Shown: positions 38,669 through 49,694, counted from the stretch's first letter. The stretch: DNA of 64,000 nt from Cololabis saira (GCF_033807715.1 NC_084607.1:15734941-15798940), one strand, 5' to 3'. Numbers and translations: made by a program. Notes: generated by a model not told the origin, from the letters alone.

Positions 38669-39010
38669 CATCCATCCATTTTCTATACCCACTTATCCTT
38701 TGCAGGGTCACGGGGGTCTGCTGGACCCCATCCCAGCTAATTACAGGCGAGAAGCAGGGGTTCACCCTGGACAGGTTGCCAGTCTATCACAGGGCCACAT
38801 ACATACACACAACCAGACACACCCACACTCACACCTACGGGCAATTTATAATTATCAATTAACTTACTATGCATGTTTTTAGACTGTGGGAGGAAGCCGG
38901 AGTACCCAGAGGAAACCCACGCAAGCACGGGGAGAACATGCAAGTTCCACACAGAAAGTCAGGGAGTCGAACCGGGAACCAGTGCTAACCACCAAGCCAC
39001 CGTGCGGCCC
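38669..39010 (-). repeat. near full-length tRNA-derived SINE
   Basis: On the minus strand it begins gggccgcacggtggcttggt with gttagcactgg (A-box region) and ggttcgactccctg (B box). It runs through caaaaacatgcatagtaagt and ends ataagtgggtatagaaaatg with a ggatgg tail. It is the best copy in the window and defines the interruption in the 2.3-kb copy. Confidence 0.8.
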
Positions 39011-39339
39011 AATGAAATATTTGTAATAAGTAAATACAAATAAAACTAAGTGGGTTTCAAATATACATAGAAGCAGCTGTCATCCAGGAGCAGAAGTTGA
39101 GGATTTGCAATGATGTTAAATTTGAGAGTAATAGGCTACCATCATTTTATAACGTTTTGTGGCCGACTGGATGTAAAAGAACTTGTTTAACTGTCTCACG
39201 TACTCTGAGATGACTCTTGTCATCAGTTGTTGCTAAACAAATGACAAATATATTTTGACAAATCATAAACGGCATAAACGTTGCTCATTGTTTGTATAAA
39301 TGTTTTGCTATCATTTGATTAAGCCAGCTTTCCTCCAGT

Positions 39340-40000
39340 TCTTTGATGGTTAGCAGGGAAACATCCTACGTGTTCGTTTGTCTGGTGCACCATAAGAAAA
39401 CCAGTGAAATAGAATCAAAGTTAATACAAGCTTTTATTATATCATGCACAATGTTTTCCGGCCAAAGGTACACTTCTCTCAAATCACATAGGCAGGAGAG
39501 AAATGCACACCGTGGTCATCGATCCAGTCCTATTTACCGTATACTAAAAAGGGAGGTGTTTGTACAGTACGTGAACCCCATCTGCCAAACATATCAGACC
39601 TTCAGTGTCCCTGTTCATTGTTTCCTCCTTAGGATGTCAATCCAGATAACAGATAAGACCCATCACTGTTAAAATATCTGTTTCTCTCCATTGTCTTCAT
39701 TTAACGAAGAGTAAATATCAGAACTATCTTAACAGCCTAGTCATAAATCCTGCAACTAGAGAAAACAGTCGAGCCATAAAACAGGGGCTGACTCTGCGAC
39801 TAGAGAAAACAGCTAACTATAGCCGAACTCCTGAATAGGAGATAACAAATAGAGAAAAACCACCAGCTTAGAATCTTGTAGAAAAACCCTTCAAAGTCTT
39901 AAACAATTCCATGAAATCCTAACAGCAGGGATTTCTATAATTTAATAATGTTGATATTTAATTATTATTATTATACTCCCAATGATATGACTGGCAGGGT
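39340..40000 (-). other. possible LTR-like sequence, unresolved
   Basis: The minus strand has AATAAAAGCTT followed by about 90 bases ending in ctgctaacca, which resembles an LTR polyadenylation region and U5. A near-repeat ctgcaactagagaaaacag / ctgcgactagagaaaacag lies within. I could not find matching TG..CA ends with a target duplication, so this stays open. Confidence 0.2.
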
Positions 40001-40431
40001 GCGTGTAAACGCATTCCCTGTATAAACTAAATATCCAAAAACGTGAACATTAACAAAACAGCTTAATTTGAAAACCAGCCCCCCCGCCAGCTGGGGAGCT
40101 GGCGGGGGTCCTGACGGACTTATTCAACCTGTCCCTGGCCCTTGCTGTTGTTCCCACCTGCTTCAAATCCACCACCATTGTGCGGGTACCGAAGAGCTCC
40201 ACACCAGCGTGTCTCAACAACCAGGGCCGGTTCTAGAAAATGATGACTAGGGCTGCATCTCAGATCAGAGGGGGTGCACATGCCTGGCACGTTATTCAAC
40301 ACTAAATTATACATTTTCCCATAATTTCAAGTGGAATGATACTAGCAAAACAAGAATATTTAAAATGTATTTCAAATGAACAAAGAAAATGCGACATTTA
40401 TTCTGGGCTACCTCACCCATCAGACAATCTA

Positions 40432-40682
40432 CACTGCAAAAATTCTAAATCTTAACAAGAATATTTGTCTTATTTCTAGTGGCTCATTGGCTCATTTTTA
40501 GTCAAAACAAATCTCATTACACTTAAAACAAGAGTAATTACCAGAAAAATAACAATATTTTTTAAATATTTTTCTGGTAATTACTCTTGTTTTAAGTGTA
40601 ATGAGATTTTTTGACAAAAAATGAGACATTTTAACTAGAAATAAGACAAATATCCCTGGTAAGATTTTGAGTTTTTGCAGTG
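40432..40682. mobile_element. palindromic MITE nested in the hAT element
   Basis: 251 bp, ends CACTGCAAAAA and TTTTTGCAGTG, flanked by TA on each side. Long inverted arms (about 40509-40551 against 40566-40608, including ttactcttgttttaagtgta) surround a short AT-rich centre. Non-coding. Confidence 0.8.
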
Positions 40683-40888
40683 TAGCAACAGAAAATAAAA
40701 CAGAAAAATGGTCCAGTCAAGTTGAGATCGAGTCTCTGTCTCATGACCACCATTGTCTAACTTGCTGGCGTGGTTGTGCTTGAACAACTTCCGAATATCT
40801 ATCGTTACTTTGTGTTAACGGAGCAGCAGAGAGCAGCGTCTTGCTGGTGCACGTAACTGCGCGCTGGATGCAGATGAGTGACGGACAC

Positions 40889-41018
40889 TGGCTGATTTAT
40901 GGTTCCGCGTTGCACCAACGCAGAACCTACGGCGTAGGTGCACGTTGCCGCGTAGCCTACACCGTAGGCTACGCCGTGCCCTACTGCGTCGATTTAACGC
41001 ATAACCATAAATCCGGCT
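40889..41018. mobile_element. second small MITE nested in the hAT element
   Basis: Inverted ends ggctgatttatggttccgcg and cgcataaccataaatccggc enclose a palindrome-rich core with repeated cctacggcgtagg and gcgtagcctac motifs. About 130 bp. The same ends occur fused in the 31-bp remnant at 5103-5135. Confidence 0.65.
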
Positions 41019-41990
41019 TAACGCGCGCGCTCTTGTCAGTTTTTTTTTCGTCTTTTCAACTGAGCACGCAAACACATAAACTGAGGGTGCAATGCATGCT
41101 TATGCACCCTCGTAGACCCGGGCCTGTCAACAACTACCACCCAGTGGCCCTCACCCCCATCATCTCCAAGTGCCTAGAGCAGCTGGTCCTGGCACACCTC
41201 AAATCCTGCCTGCCCCCCAACCTGGATCCTCACCAATTTGCCTACTGCAAGAACAGGAGCACAGAGGATGCCGTCTCCACAGCGCTGCACTCTGTCCTCT
41301 CACACCTGGACAACAACAACACCTATGCCAGAATGCTGTTCATAGACTTCAGTTCAGCATTCAACACTGTCGTCCCGTCAAAGCTATTAGTCAAACTTAC
41401 GGGCCTGGGCATCACAGCTCCCATCTCCAACTGGCTACTGGACTTTCTGACCAACAGGCCACAACATGTCCGGTTAGACCACCCATACTGCTCCACACTC
41501 ACCATCAACACTGGCATACCACAAGGCTGCATGTTGAGTCCATTCCTCTACTACCTCTTCACCCATGACTGCAGACCTGTACATGGCTCCAACGCCATCA
41601 TCAAGTTTGCGGACGACACCACCGCGATTGGCCTCATCAGGAACAATGATGAGTCGGCCTACAGGGAGGAGGAGGATCACCTGGCTGCGTGGTGTGAGGA
41701 CAATAACCTGAGGCTCAATACCTCAAAAACCAAAGAACTGATTGTGGACTTCAGGAAGAGTGCTGGCACTCATCCACCCTTCACATCAATGGTGTGGCAG
41801 TGGAACGTGTGACCAGCTTCAAATTCCTGGGTATCGACATTTCACAGGACCTCTCCTGGACAACAAACTGCTCCAACCTGGTCAAGAAGGCTCATCAGCG
41901 CCTCTTCTTCTTGAGGACTCTGAGGAAACACCACCTCTCTTCAGACGTGCTGTATCACAGTCTGGTACGGGAAGCTACAGATGGTCTTTA

Positions 41991-43799
41991 ACAGAAAACA
42001 TAGCTTCATAACAGCTGAACTGTTAAATTAGGCCCAGTTGCAGTCGGATCCAAACTGCAGACTGCACAGACAGTAGGGTGAAGTCAAGTTTATTTAAAAA
42101 CTTCTCTCTGAGGTATTTCTCCTCAGGGAACAAGCGAGCTGCAGGTTTGGGAGCTGCTGAACCATGGATTTGTGTTAGGGTTGCGGTTGGAGACGTGGTC
42201 AGCAGCTGTGGATGTTTGTGGTCGAGTTATAGCTTTGACGGAGGATGGCTTCTTGCAGTCTTGGTGCTGATGGCTCGAGGTCACAGGAAACAATGGTTAC
42301 TCTGTCTAAAACAATCTTAAACTCAACTTTATGCACCGCTAAGGGGAATGGTAGAATCTGGTGTCATCTGGCAACACAAAGACACACTCCCTCCTCTTCA
42401 TCCACTGAGTTTTAGAGTTCCTCTCTTCAGGTCAGATTGACATTGTGCAAAGGTGCTACGGGGATGTACTGAACATCATGTGACAGAAAATAAAACACCT
42501 TATTTTGAAGATGAGCTGGTGCTATTTGTTCTTGCTTCAGCCTAATAACCCTCCTGTATGTAAAAGCTCTATTAAAACCATCATTAGCGAAAGGATAATA
42601 TCAGTTTCTTGAGGCCACCCAAGCTGATATTCAGTTCAACCCGTGAAATTATTTTTAAGCGGTGAGGATTCTCAATCTTATTACAGATATGTTGGAAATG
42701 TTGTAATTCAACGCTCAAGGTTGGATGATAAAGCGCTCTTCTTACCTTTATCACAGTAATGAATGCATCCATACACTGTGATATGTGATATACTCCGTGG
42801 ATCATCAGGTTCCTGAGATGTGATGAGCTTACATTCAAATATTCACTGACAGGAATCGTCACTTGGGCTTTTACTTGAAAAAAGAAACCTTTGTACTCTT
42901 CAGGCTTCATGGTGTCTTCAGAATAGCTATTCATCTCCTGCTTTAATCAATGCTACAGGGACAACTGTGCCTCACTTATGACTGTGCTGAATGATTTTCT
43001 TCAATCTAGGCACAATTTCAGTGAATGCAAACATGGCAAGGGATTTCAAGATCTCAAGGAATGTTTCAAGTCAAATGATGGGCCTTGTGACTTCGTTGTT
43101 TGTGCTTACAAAGCAGGGTAGCCTGCAGTGACGCGGTTCCATCTCAAACATGAACAAGCCTGTTATTATAAAGGCCTATCCAGAGTTATAATGGATTCAA
43201 ATGTTTTAATAGTTTGTATTTGTATTTTGTTTTCCAGTTTCTTTGATTATTTCAGTTCAGTCTTAGTTAGTTTAACAAGCACACCAGTAGTTTAAGTTTA
43301 GCTTTGGTTTCATTTTAGTCTTAGTTTTTGAGTATTGACTTATAGATATTGACAAATAAAAAAAACACAGGATCAAATAATCTTGTAAACAATAGCATAC
43401 AGAACAGAAATGAAGAAGGGTACATTTTACCTGCAGTTCTATTTAGTTTTTGCATTGTACATTTTAGTTTATTTTGTTTTATACAAAAATATTCCAGTTT
43501 ATATTTTTTTTCATTTAACAGGATGATTCTTTTCACTGTTAGTTTCAGTTTTAGTCTTGGTATTTTTTAACTTTAATAATGCTGGATCAATCAAATAAAA
43601 ACAGATTTCAACGTCAATTCAGGCACCTGTCTTAAAATTTTGAGATCTTTGTGTTTCTTGAAGAACATTTTATCAAATAATAAATCGAGAAAAGACGACG
43701 GAGCCTGTTACTGAAACCTATGAGCCCTTTTACATGAAATACAAGTTCGTCCTGAAGACGTTTCAAGTCTGGCTACAGCTTAGCTCATGATACCAAATG
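41991..43799. other. unannotated intergenic sequence
   Basis: No gene or clear repeat. The 43.2-43.6 kb part has many tagttttag/ttagttt runs and resembles the degenerate sequence at 54.6-54.7 kb and 56.0-56.1 kb. Confidence 0.45.
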
Positions 43800-43804
43800 A
43801 TGTT

Positions 43805-44043
43805 TGTAGCAAGGGCTTGCTACTTGGGGTCGACCGACAGGAAAGAGGACACAGGGTTTCGTGCAGGAAATGTTTTATTCCACCAAGACACACGTGCCAG
43901 GACTCAGTAGCTTCCTCCCTGCTGGTGTGAAGCCGCTCTTTATGTAGCCAGGCAGGGTGGAGAGGTTGATTGGGCACAGGTGTGCCCAATCAGCTGAGTG
44001 GCTGCTCCCCGGCAGCCCACACCCAATCCTCCACCCTGCCACA
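43805..44043 (-). mobile_element. solo LTR with 5-bp target duplication
   Basis: 239 bp. On the minus strand it begins TGTGGCAGGGTGGAGG and ends CTTGCTACA, and is flanked by ATGTT (as read on +) at 43800-43804 and 44044-44048. Inside, in LTR order on the minus strand, lie a TATA-like ctacataaagag and an AATAAA (ggtggaataaaacatttcct). TG..CA ends, a 5-bp duplication, TATA and polyadenylation signal together define an LTR. No internal retroelement region adjoins it, so it is a solo LTR. Gypsy- or ERV-type cannot be told from the LTR alone. Confidence 0.85.
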
Positions 44044-45373
44044 ATGTTATTAAAGTATTATTAATAATAAAAAACAATGCAAATAATTAAAAGTCAGGAA
44101 TAGGAACAGAACACCATGCCAGTAAATCCTGTCTGTAGGAGAAAGACGACGGCTTTTTGAAGTTTCCCGAAGTGTTTGAACCTTATCCTTTAATGCAGGA
44201 GTTTCAGGTCTGACACAGTAAACCCCCTCTCAGGTAAATCCCTGAAATGAGGCAAGGAAAGGGAAGTTTATTTATGTAACACATTTCAGCAACAAGGCAA
44301 TTCAAGGTGCTTAAATAACACAATCGCTCCAGCTTTTCTCTCCATTTGTCGCAATTCCTATCAGTTCATGATTATTATTGTTTAACCTCAAACAGATGTG
44401 CCCAGAGAGCCAAGATATCATCATAAATTAGATAAATGGATTCTTATTTATTCACCACTGCCGTGTCTCTGTGGCTTTGAGTTGAAAGTAAAAACACCCT
44501 TGAGGGTGATGATGGTGAAGAGCTGCACTTTCAAAGAGACTTTGTTCACACTCTCACTGAGCCTGATTGCAACCTTATCTTCAGTTCTTACTCAGTAAGA
44601 TGTTTCGGTTTAGATAAAAGTTTTACCTCACACACACAGAGTGATAATCCTCGGCAAAACAGACATAAATGAAAAGGTGTTACAGTCCAGAAATCTATTG
44701 ATTGAACAGGGATGGATCAGACACAAAGAGGCAGTCAATGGAGCGACCAAATCCTGCAAGGGGCAGGCAGGCAGGCGTAATCCAGAGTCCCCAAAAAAGC
44801 CATCTACAGTCCCTGCAACTTCTCTCTGTTGATGTCAAGCTACTGGAAGAAGCGTAGCCTAATGCTGCGTTTATGCTGAGTCTTCCTGCAGCAATTCTTT
44901 CTTTTAAAACAGACCTATGTCCTGCTTCGATCAAAAAAAGCTGCTCTCCTGAAAGCACATCAAGGATGAGCTGAACCACTGAACTCAACGTCACTTTGAA
45001 TGTGATGAAACATGCAACACGCGCTGGTCTGCTTCTTCTAAGGTAACAAAGCAGTAATTCCACTTTTGCATTGATAATCAACTCATGACAACGGGCCGTA
45101 AAAGGGAGAACATGTCCCTTTGACACTTACCTCAATGTGACTGGCTGTTTGGGTCGAGAGGAAGATGAAACACTCGCCTTGTGGTGCTGTTTGATTAAAA
45201 CTTAATAATCTCTGCATCAAAGGAAGAGCTCAATTTGGCTCAAACGCAGCTTCATTAATACACAGACCCAGCTCTAAGCACATCTTAAAACTTTAAAAAA
45301 TGAATAAGCATCTCATATTTTGTAGCTTTAGCATAGCAAAACACCCAAATATTACTTTGAATTTACAAGTTAA
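44044..45373. other. intergenic sequence with a repeat fragment
   Basis: Holds a short common fish repeat at 44255-44330 (gggaagtttatttatgtaac, aaggcaattcaaggtgctta). A 143-codon open frame on the minus strand (44695-45126) has no recognisable motif and I do not call it. Confidence 0.45.
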
Positions 45374-45837
45374 AGGGGACCTATTGTGGCATCTAATACC
45401 TATTTTAAACAGACCTTGAATGTCTTAAAAAAAACTTTTGATTGTTTTTGCTAAATAAATTAGAAATTCAGTCTCTAAGCCATGTCTTTATCTTCCCCGT
45501 TTCTAATATAATGATTCATGATAATGAGGCAATGTGCTGATTGGCTGCCTGCCGCGATGACGCGATGACGCGATACACTGCTACGAAAAAATGGCGAAAG
45601 CTCCGGCCGGCGGAGTTAGTTGTGGGCGAGGTTTCACGCATCGCATCGTTATGTAACGACAGGAGCAGAATCTGAACGGCTCGTAGAAGCCACATTACAC
45701 TGGATGGCTCATCCGGGTGGCTGTGCAGACACTGCAGAATTTGGTTACTTTCCTCCTTCTCTGAGTTGAAAGGCTGAGGGGAGACCACTTTATATATGTT
45801 AAAGCAATAAAAAATGTGTTTTCATAATAGGTCCCCT
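45374..45837. mobile_element. TTAA-flanked MITE (AGGGGACCTATT type)
   Basis: 464 bp; ends AGGGGACCTATTGTGG and, reverse complemented, AGGGGACCTATTATGA. TTAA flanks both sides (45370-45373 and 45838-45841). The body contains gatgacgcgatgacgcgata. This points to piggyBac-type mobilisation, inferred from the TTAA target. Confidence 0.82.
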
Positions 45838-45928
45838 TTAAAAGCAAATTTGGAGCTCTGCATGGGAACACAAGTGATGTTTAAACTATGTTACGAGACT
45901 GAGAACTTCAAATGTGGAGTTGGAAAGG

Positions 45929-46206
45929 TTCTGTGGCACAGCAGGTCAGCATTTAAAAGCCGTCCCTGCTCTAATGTTATGAACAGACCTACTGTAACAT
46001 AGTTTCCCTCAGAGAAGCCAACAAAGCTACTTCAGTAATGTTTCCTGCACACCTATTCAGAGAACTGAAGTTACAGAAGTAAGTGGAGTGATTTTAAGTA
46101 GAGACAGGCTGGTAAAAGGTTGAGGATCACTGCCGACACCAGGTAAATGTTTTCCACCTGCTACCTTTGCGGTATCTTAGCAGAGATGAGGATAAATCAT
46201 GCATTC
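45929..46206 (+). repeat. copy A of a roughly 280-bp direct duplication
   Basis: Starts ttctgtggcacagcaggtca and ends gagatgaggataaat. About 90% identical by eye to 48393-48606 plus 49636-49694. Here the sequence runs uninterrupted through gacaccaggtaaatg, so it is the empty site for the Harbinger insertion in copy B. Confidence 0.85.
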
Positions 46207-47660
46207 ATCCTGATCTCTGCTAACAGCATGCAAAGTTTTGAATCACCGAATTAACTGAATAACCGAACCCACAATGAGAGCACAAGTTTTAAAACCGTAA
46301 AAGTCCAGAAAAAGATCATTTGTTTCCACAAAAAAGATCTGATTTCCCCACATGAGTTTGATTCCGTCCAAATGATTCAGCTCTGTTTGTGTCACTGGTG
46401 CGATTTATTTAAGGTGGAATGAGATCACCAATCAGAAACCGAATACTACAAACTTGTTTGATTGTTTTAATCATTCATATTTGGCAAAGTGATAAAAATT
46501 GATTTTCTGTGAAAAGACAAACCCAAAATGCATATTTATTACTGCTTTACCTGGACTTTAGTTACTTGTGATATATATGTTTTGTTACTTAATATCAACC
46601 AATAAACTTTCCAGACATCTAGCACTCCCCAATCATGTTTTGTGTCACGTCTAAATGGGTTCAAACTACTTAAATATCAATTACTAGGAGTGTGTGTAGA
46701 CGTGAGATTGTTTTACATGCATTAAAAAAGCAAATGAAAGCACATGCAAAGATCCAATTAATAGATGCAGAGCTACTGCTATCCTCTTGATCTTCCTTTC
46801 TCTCTGAAACTTCATCTTGACATTTTGAACTCTTCTGAGCTCCAAGAGCAAAGAGCCAGTCCAAAAAAAATTAACAAGAAGGCAGAAATTAAATGAAACT
46901 AAAAAGCGGCCCTGTGAAGCTGACAGCCTAAAAAGAGAGCACTTATCTTATCGGAGAAGCAGCTGGTTCCCGTCAGATAGGGGGAACATGGAAAACAGCT
47001 TTACTTTCTCATTTACAGCCGTAAATGATAAGCTCTCAGCACGGGCAGCTGCCCTGTCGGAACACACTTACACACAAGACAGAGCTTTGATTTTCTTTTC
47101 TTTTCTTCCAGCTCAGTTTCGCATGAAAACATGTAAGGGGCACATTTGTGCACATGTCCACAATGTAGTAGTGTCAAAACAATGGAGAAGACATTGTCAG
47201 ATACTGCAGCTCTGACGTGATGGGGCACCTACCTCTAATTATGTAGCCAAGTTTAATATAATACCTATTTATTGATCCCTAATATGTATTTTTGTGCCTC
47301 TCTGAACCTCAAATGAGAGAGAAGTTCTTATGTGTTTCCAACCCTTCCCTTTTTTGTTATATCTAGATATTGATGCTTTTATGTGGAAACAGGAACAATA
47401 AACTCTCCTCCTTTTGTGTCTGTAGTTGTTATTGGCAGTCGATTTGTGTGGACGAGGACTGTACAGACAATCCTTTCTATACTCTTTTTGAACTCATACA
47501 GAATTAAGTTACCTTGGTTCGTCTGGGGACCCTACCCACACACCAGAAGGTATTTCTTTTGTTTGCTTTTTATGTTTATTTAATTTAACTCCAGGACGCT
47601 TCCTTAAAATCGAACCTCCTCCTCAGCTTCCTGGTGGTGAGCTCTGATTCTCAGGATTGG
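46207..47660. other. unannotated intergenic sequence
   Basis: AT-rich, no gene or identified repeat. Confidence 0.5.
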
Positions 47661-47667
47661 ATTTTAA

Positions 47668-48017
47668 AGGAGCTTAAGGCCGGATTGTGGCAAGATTTAT
47701 GAAAAAAATCTGTATACATTTTAAGTTTTCTAGTAATAATGTCAGATGAAGCTTTCCAAACCCAAAAGAATGAGCCCTCTAGTGTATCTCTCCTTTGCCT
47801 TGAACAGGCTGTGTGCTGCAAAATGTGCTGCAATTCGGTCCCGAATTTCCCGCGCTGTCCTGCGGATGTGACATCACATGACGCTGCATGCGTCATGTGA
47901 TGTCACATCCCCGTTCTCCCGTGCCGGCTTCACTGTTGGCTGCAGTACCCCCAACGGCCGTCGTGGTGAAGGGTGGCGCTAGAGAGTCTCATTTCTTAAA
48001 AGGAGCCTCAAGCTCCT
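47668..48017. mobile_element. TTAA-flanked MITE with internal hairpin
   Basis: 350 bp. Ends AGGAGCTTAAGGC and, reverse complemented, AGGAGCTTGAGGC; TTAA on both sides (47664-47667 and 48018-48021). The centre is a perfect palindrome with 21-bp arms (47864-47884 and 47890-47910) around a TGCAT loop; arms include tgacatcacatgacgc. Confidence 0.82.
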
Positions 48018-48821
48018 TTAATAGAAAGGAAGGTTACCATAACCAATTTCTCTGCGTATGCCTAAATCGTGAGGATTCATTACATCGGAGCAAAGACACC
48101 AAAACTCAAGTGTTTATCATTAAGAAAGTATTTGAAATCTTCATTGTGAGAGTGACTGTAGTTCAATATGAATTCTGTGACAGCTTCCTGTCATGACAAA
48201 CACATTTATGTCTGTAAATACAAAGACTAGAAATGTACTCTTTTTACAACTTTTCAACTGCAATTGCTGGTGTCTTTAATCCTGCAAACCAAAGTACATC
48301 GCAACACAAAACAAGGCCTCTATGTTTTCAAGTTTTAGTTCAATATTGGACTCGAGAGGTTTCTTTTTTTCTATTTTGGATTGAAATCAGGATTCTGTGG
48401 CACAGCAGGTCAGCATTTAAAAGCAGTCCCTGCTCTAATGTTATGAACAGACATACTGTAACAAAGTTTCCCTCAGAGAAGACAACAAAGCAACTTCAGC
48501 AATGTTTACTGCACACCTATTCAGAGAACTGAAGTTACAGAAGTAAGTGGAGTGATTTTAAATAGAGCCAGGCTGGTAAAGAGTTGAGGATCACTGCCAA
48601 CACCAGGGGCCTGTACTACGAAGCGGGATTTGGGGTTAGCGATGTAACTTCAGGTTTAACCCTGGGTTTTCAGGACTACGACGGTGGTTCACTTCTTACC
48701 GGGGTACATCGCCATGGTAACTTATGCTGAACAGCTAACCTGCTCCGGAGCAGGTTATGTTCGAGATACAGATCGCCAGGTATAAAAGCACCGCCCACTG
48801 ACCAATCAGCTCTCTTGGAAA

Positions 48822-48893
48822 ATGGCATGCCCTTTCGAAGAGAATCCAGTGGAGCTCGGTGCGCGGATCGTGAGAGGATCCCTCCGATCTTCT
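48822..48893 (+). pseudogene. Harbinger transposase N-terminal remnant
   Basis: Reads MACPFEENPVELGARIVRGS and LR before leaving the conserved sequence. This matches the usual start (MACPF.E.PVD..A..LRR) of fish Harbinger transposases. A TATA-like tataaaag at 48781-48788 lies just upstream. The rest of the enzyme is deleted. Confidence 0.65.
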
Positions 48894-49045
48894 TCTTGTC
48901 ATTTTTTTTTCTGTTTGCTGCAAGTAATGTCAATGCTATTTCATTGTGCTTTTGTATACTGATATCATCCTAAAACAGAGAGTGATAGAAACACTAAAGC
49001 CTTGTACTTGTTGTACTTCTAAGATATGAAAGTGAGCCTACTTAC

Positions 49046-49432
49046 CGCTTTGAATTATGTTTTTATATTTATTTTTTATTTGCTCCCATGTGCGTTTCAC
49101 TCCGCTGGGGTTGCAGCTGAAGGAATGAGGCTACAATTGTCATACACGCCATACGAATACATCTAAGCAACACATGCATTTAACAGAATAGACAACTGTA
49201 ATTATAGTCAGATCTACTTATGCCCTAATGATGGGGCAGTGATTTTTATATCCCTATGAACTTACGCATTTATACAGTCAGCGATCTTTTGCCAGCTGTC
49301 TTTCCTGCATTTTGCAGCTGCAACTGTGTTGCTTTTTGCCTGTATTATATGCCTATACTCATCATATTTCCGTAAAATTATTGTTTGCTCTTCGCTACTG
49401 AAATAAGCGGCTCTGACAGCGGACTTCTCCAT
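49046..49432 (-). pseudogene. Harbinger Myb/SANT-like protein, first two exons
   Basis: Exon 1 (49266-49432) encodes MEKSAVRAAYFSSEEQTIIL, then KYDEYRHIIQAK and RKDSWQKIADCINA, with donor gtaagt. Exon 2 (49046-49116) encodes CNPSGVKRTWEQIKNKYKNI and IQS, with an acceptor ccttcag and donor gtaagt. The phases match. The NP.G.KRTW.Q.K.KYKN motif is the hallmark of the Harbinger Myb-like DNA-binding partner. Joining to the next acceptor (about 48984) gives an early stop, so the gene is broken or that exon is not used. Confidence 0.7.
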
Positions 49433-49694
49433 GCTTGCGATTGGTCATGCGCTGAAAACACCGCCCCTTTTATGTGCACGCGCTCATATCCAGATTGGAG
49501 AAACCTGGGTTGATATACCGAGTTGATAACCACCGTCGTGTGACCGCTTAGCGTGATTGCAATTGTCCGGGTTAGTGAATCTGGATAAGGAAAAGATATC
49601 CTGGGTATGTTGAACTTGCTTCGTAGTACAGGCCCCAGGTAAATGTTTTCAACCTGCACCTTTACGATCTCTTAGCAGAGATGAGGATAAATGC

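Larger units (their letters stand above)
40222..41126. mobile_element. non-autonomous hAT element with 8-bp target duplication
   Basis: 905 bp with ends CAGGGCCGGTTCTAG and CTAGACCCGGGCCTG-like (tagacccgggcctg as read on +). It is flanked by the perfect 8-bp duplication TCAACAAC (40214-40221 and 41127-41134). Removing the element plus one copy rejoins the LINE reading frame. The 8-bp duplication and CAGGG ends are typical of hAT. No transposase remains inside. Confidence 0.88.
40070..41990 (+). pseudogene. Rex1/CR1-group LINE reverse transcriptase, split by a hAT element
   Basis: The upstream part (about 40095-40221) encodes [20 protein letters not shown] and ends SSTPACLNN. The downstream part (from 41127) continues with [20 protein letters not shown]. 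It then has the RT motifs [37 protein letters not shown] and catalytic [11 protein letters not shown]. Near 41770 a frameshift moves the frame to SFKFLGIDISQDLSWTTNCS; the copy stops at about 41990 without a 3' tail. The element lacks its endonuclease part. It is dead because of the insertion, the frameshift and truncation at both ends. Confidence 0.85.
48607..49635. mobile_element. Harbinger-type transposon, internally deleted, with two gene remnants
   Basis: 1029 bp. Ends GGGCCTGTACTACGAAGC and its exact inverse GCTTCGTAGTACAGGCCC, flanked by a 3-bp duplication CAG (48604-48606 and 49636-49638). The target duplication is confirmed by the empty site in copy A. A divergent gene pair is retained: a Myb/SANT-like start on the minus strand and a transposase N-terminus on the plus strand, which is the PIF/Harbinger two-gene plan. 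Most of the transposase, including its catalytic part, is missing, so the element is non-autonomous. Confidence 0.85.
48393..49694 (+). repeat. copy B of the direct duplication, interrupted
   Basis: Matches copy A on both sides of the Harbinger element: ctgtggcacagcaggtcagc to gccaacaccag on the left, gtaaatgttttcaacctg to gagatgaggataaat on the right. It lies about 2.46 kb downstream of copy A. Confidence 0.85.

Noticed and set aside
40841..41812. A single 323-residue plus-strand protein
   Set aside because: Its first roughly 95 residues come from the inserted hAT/MITE sequence; only the part from about 41117 is LINE reverse transcriptase, and it is cut by a frameshift.
44695..45126. 143-codon minus-strand ORF
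   Set aside because: No motif, no splice context and no compositional signal; length is within chance in this window.
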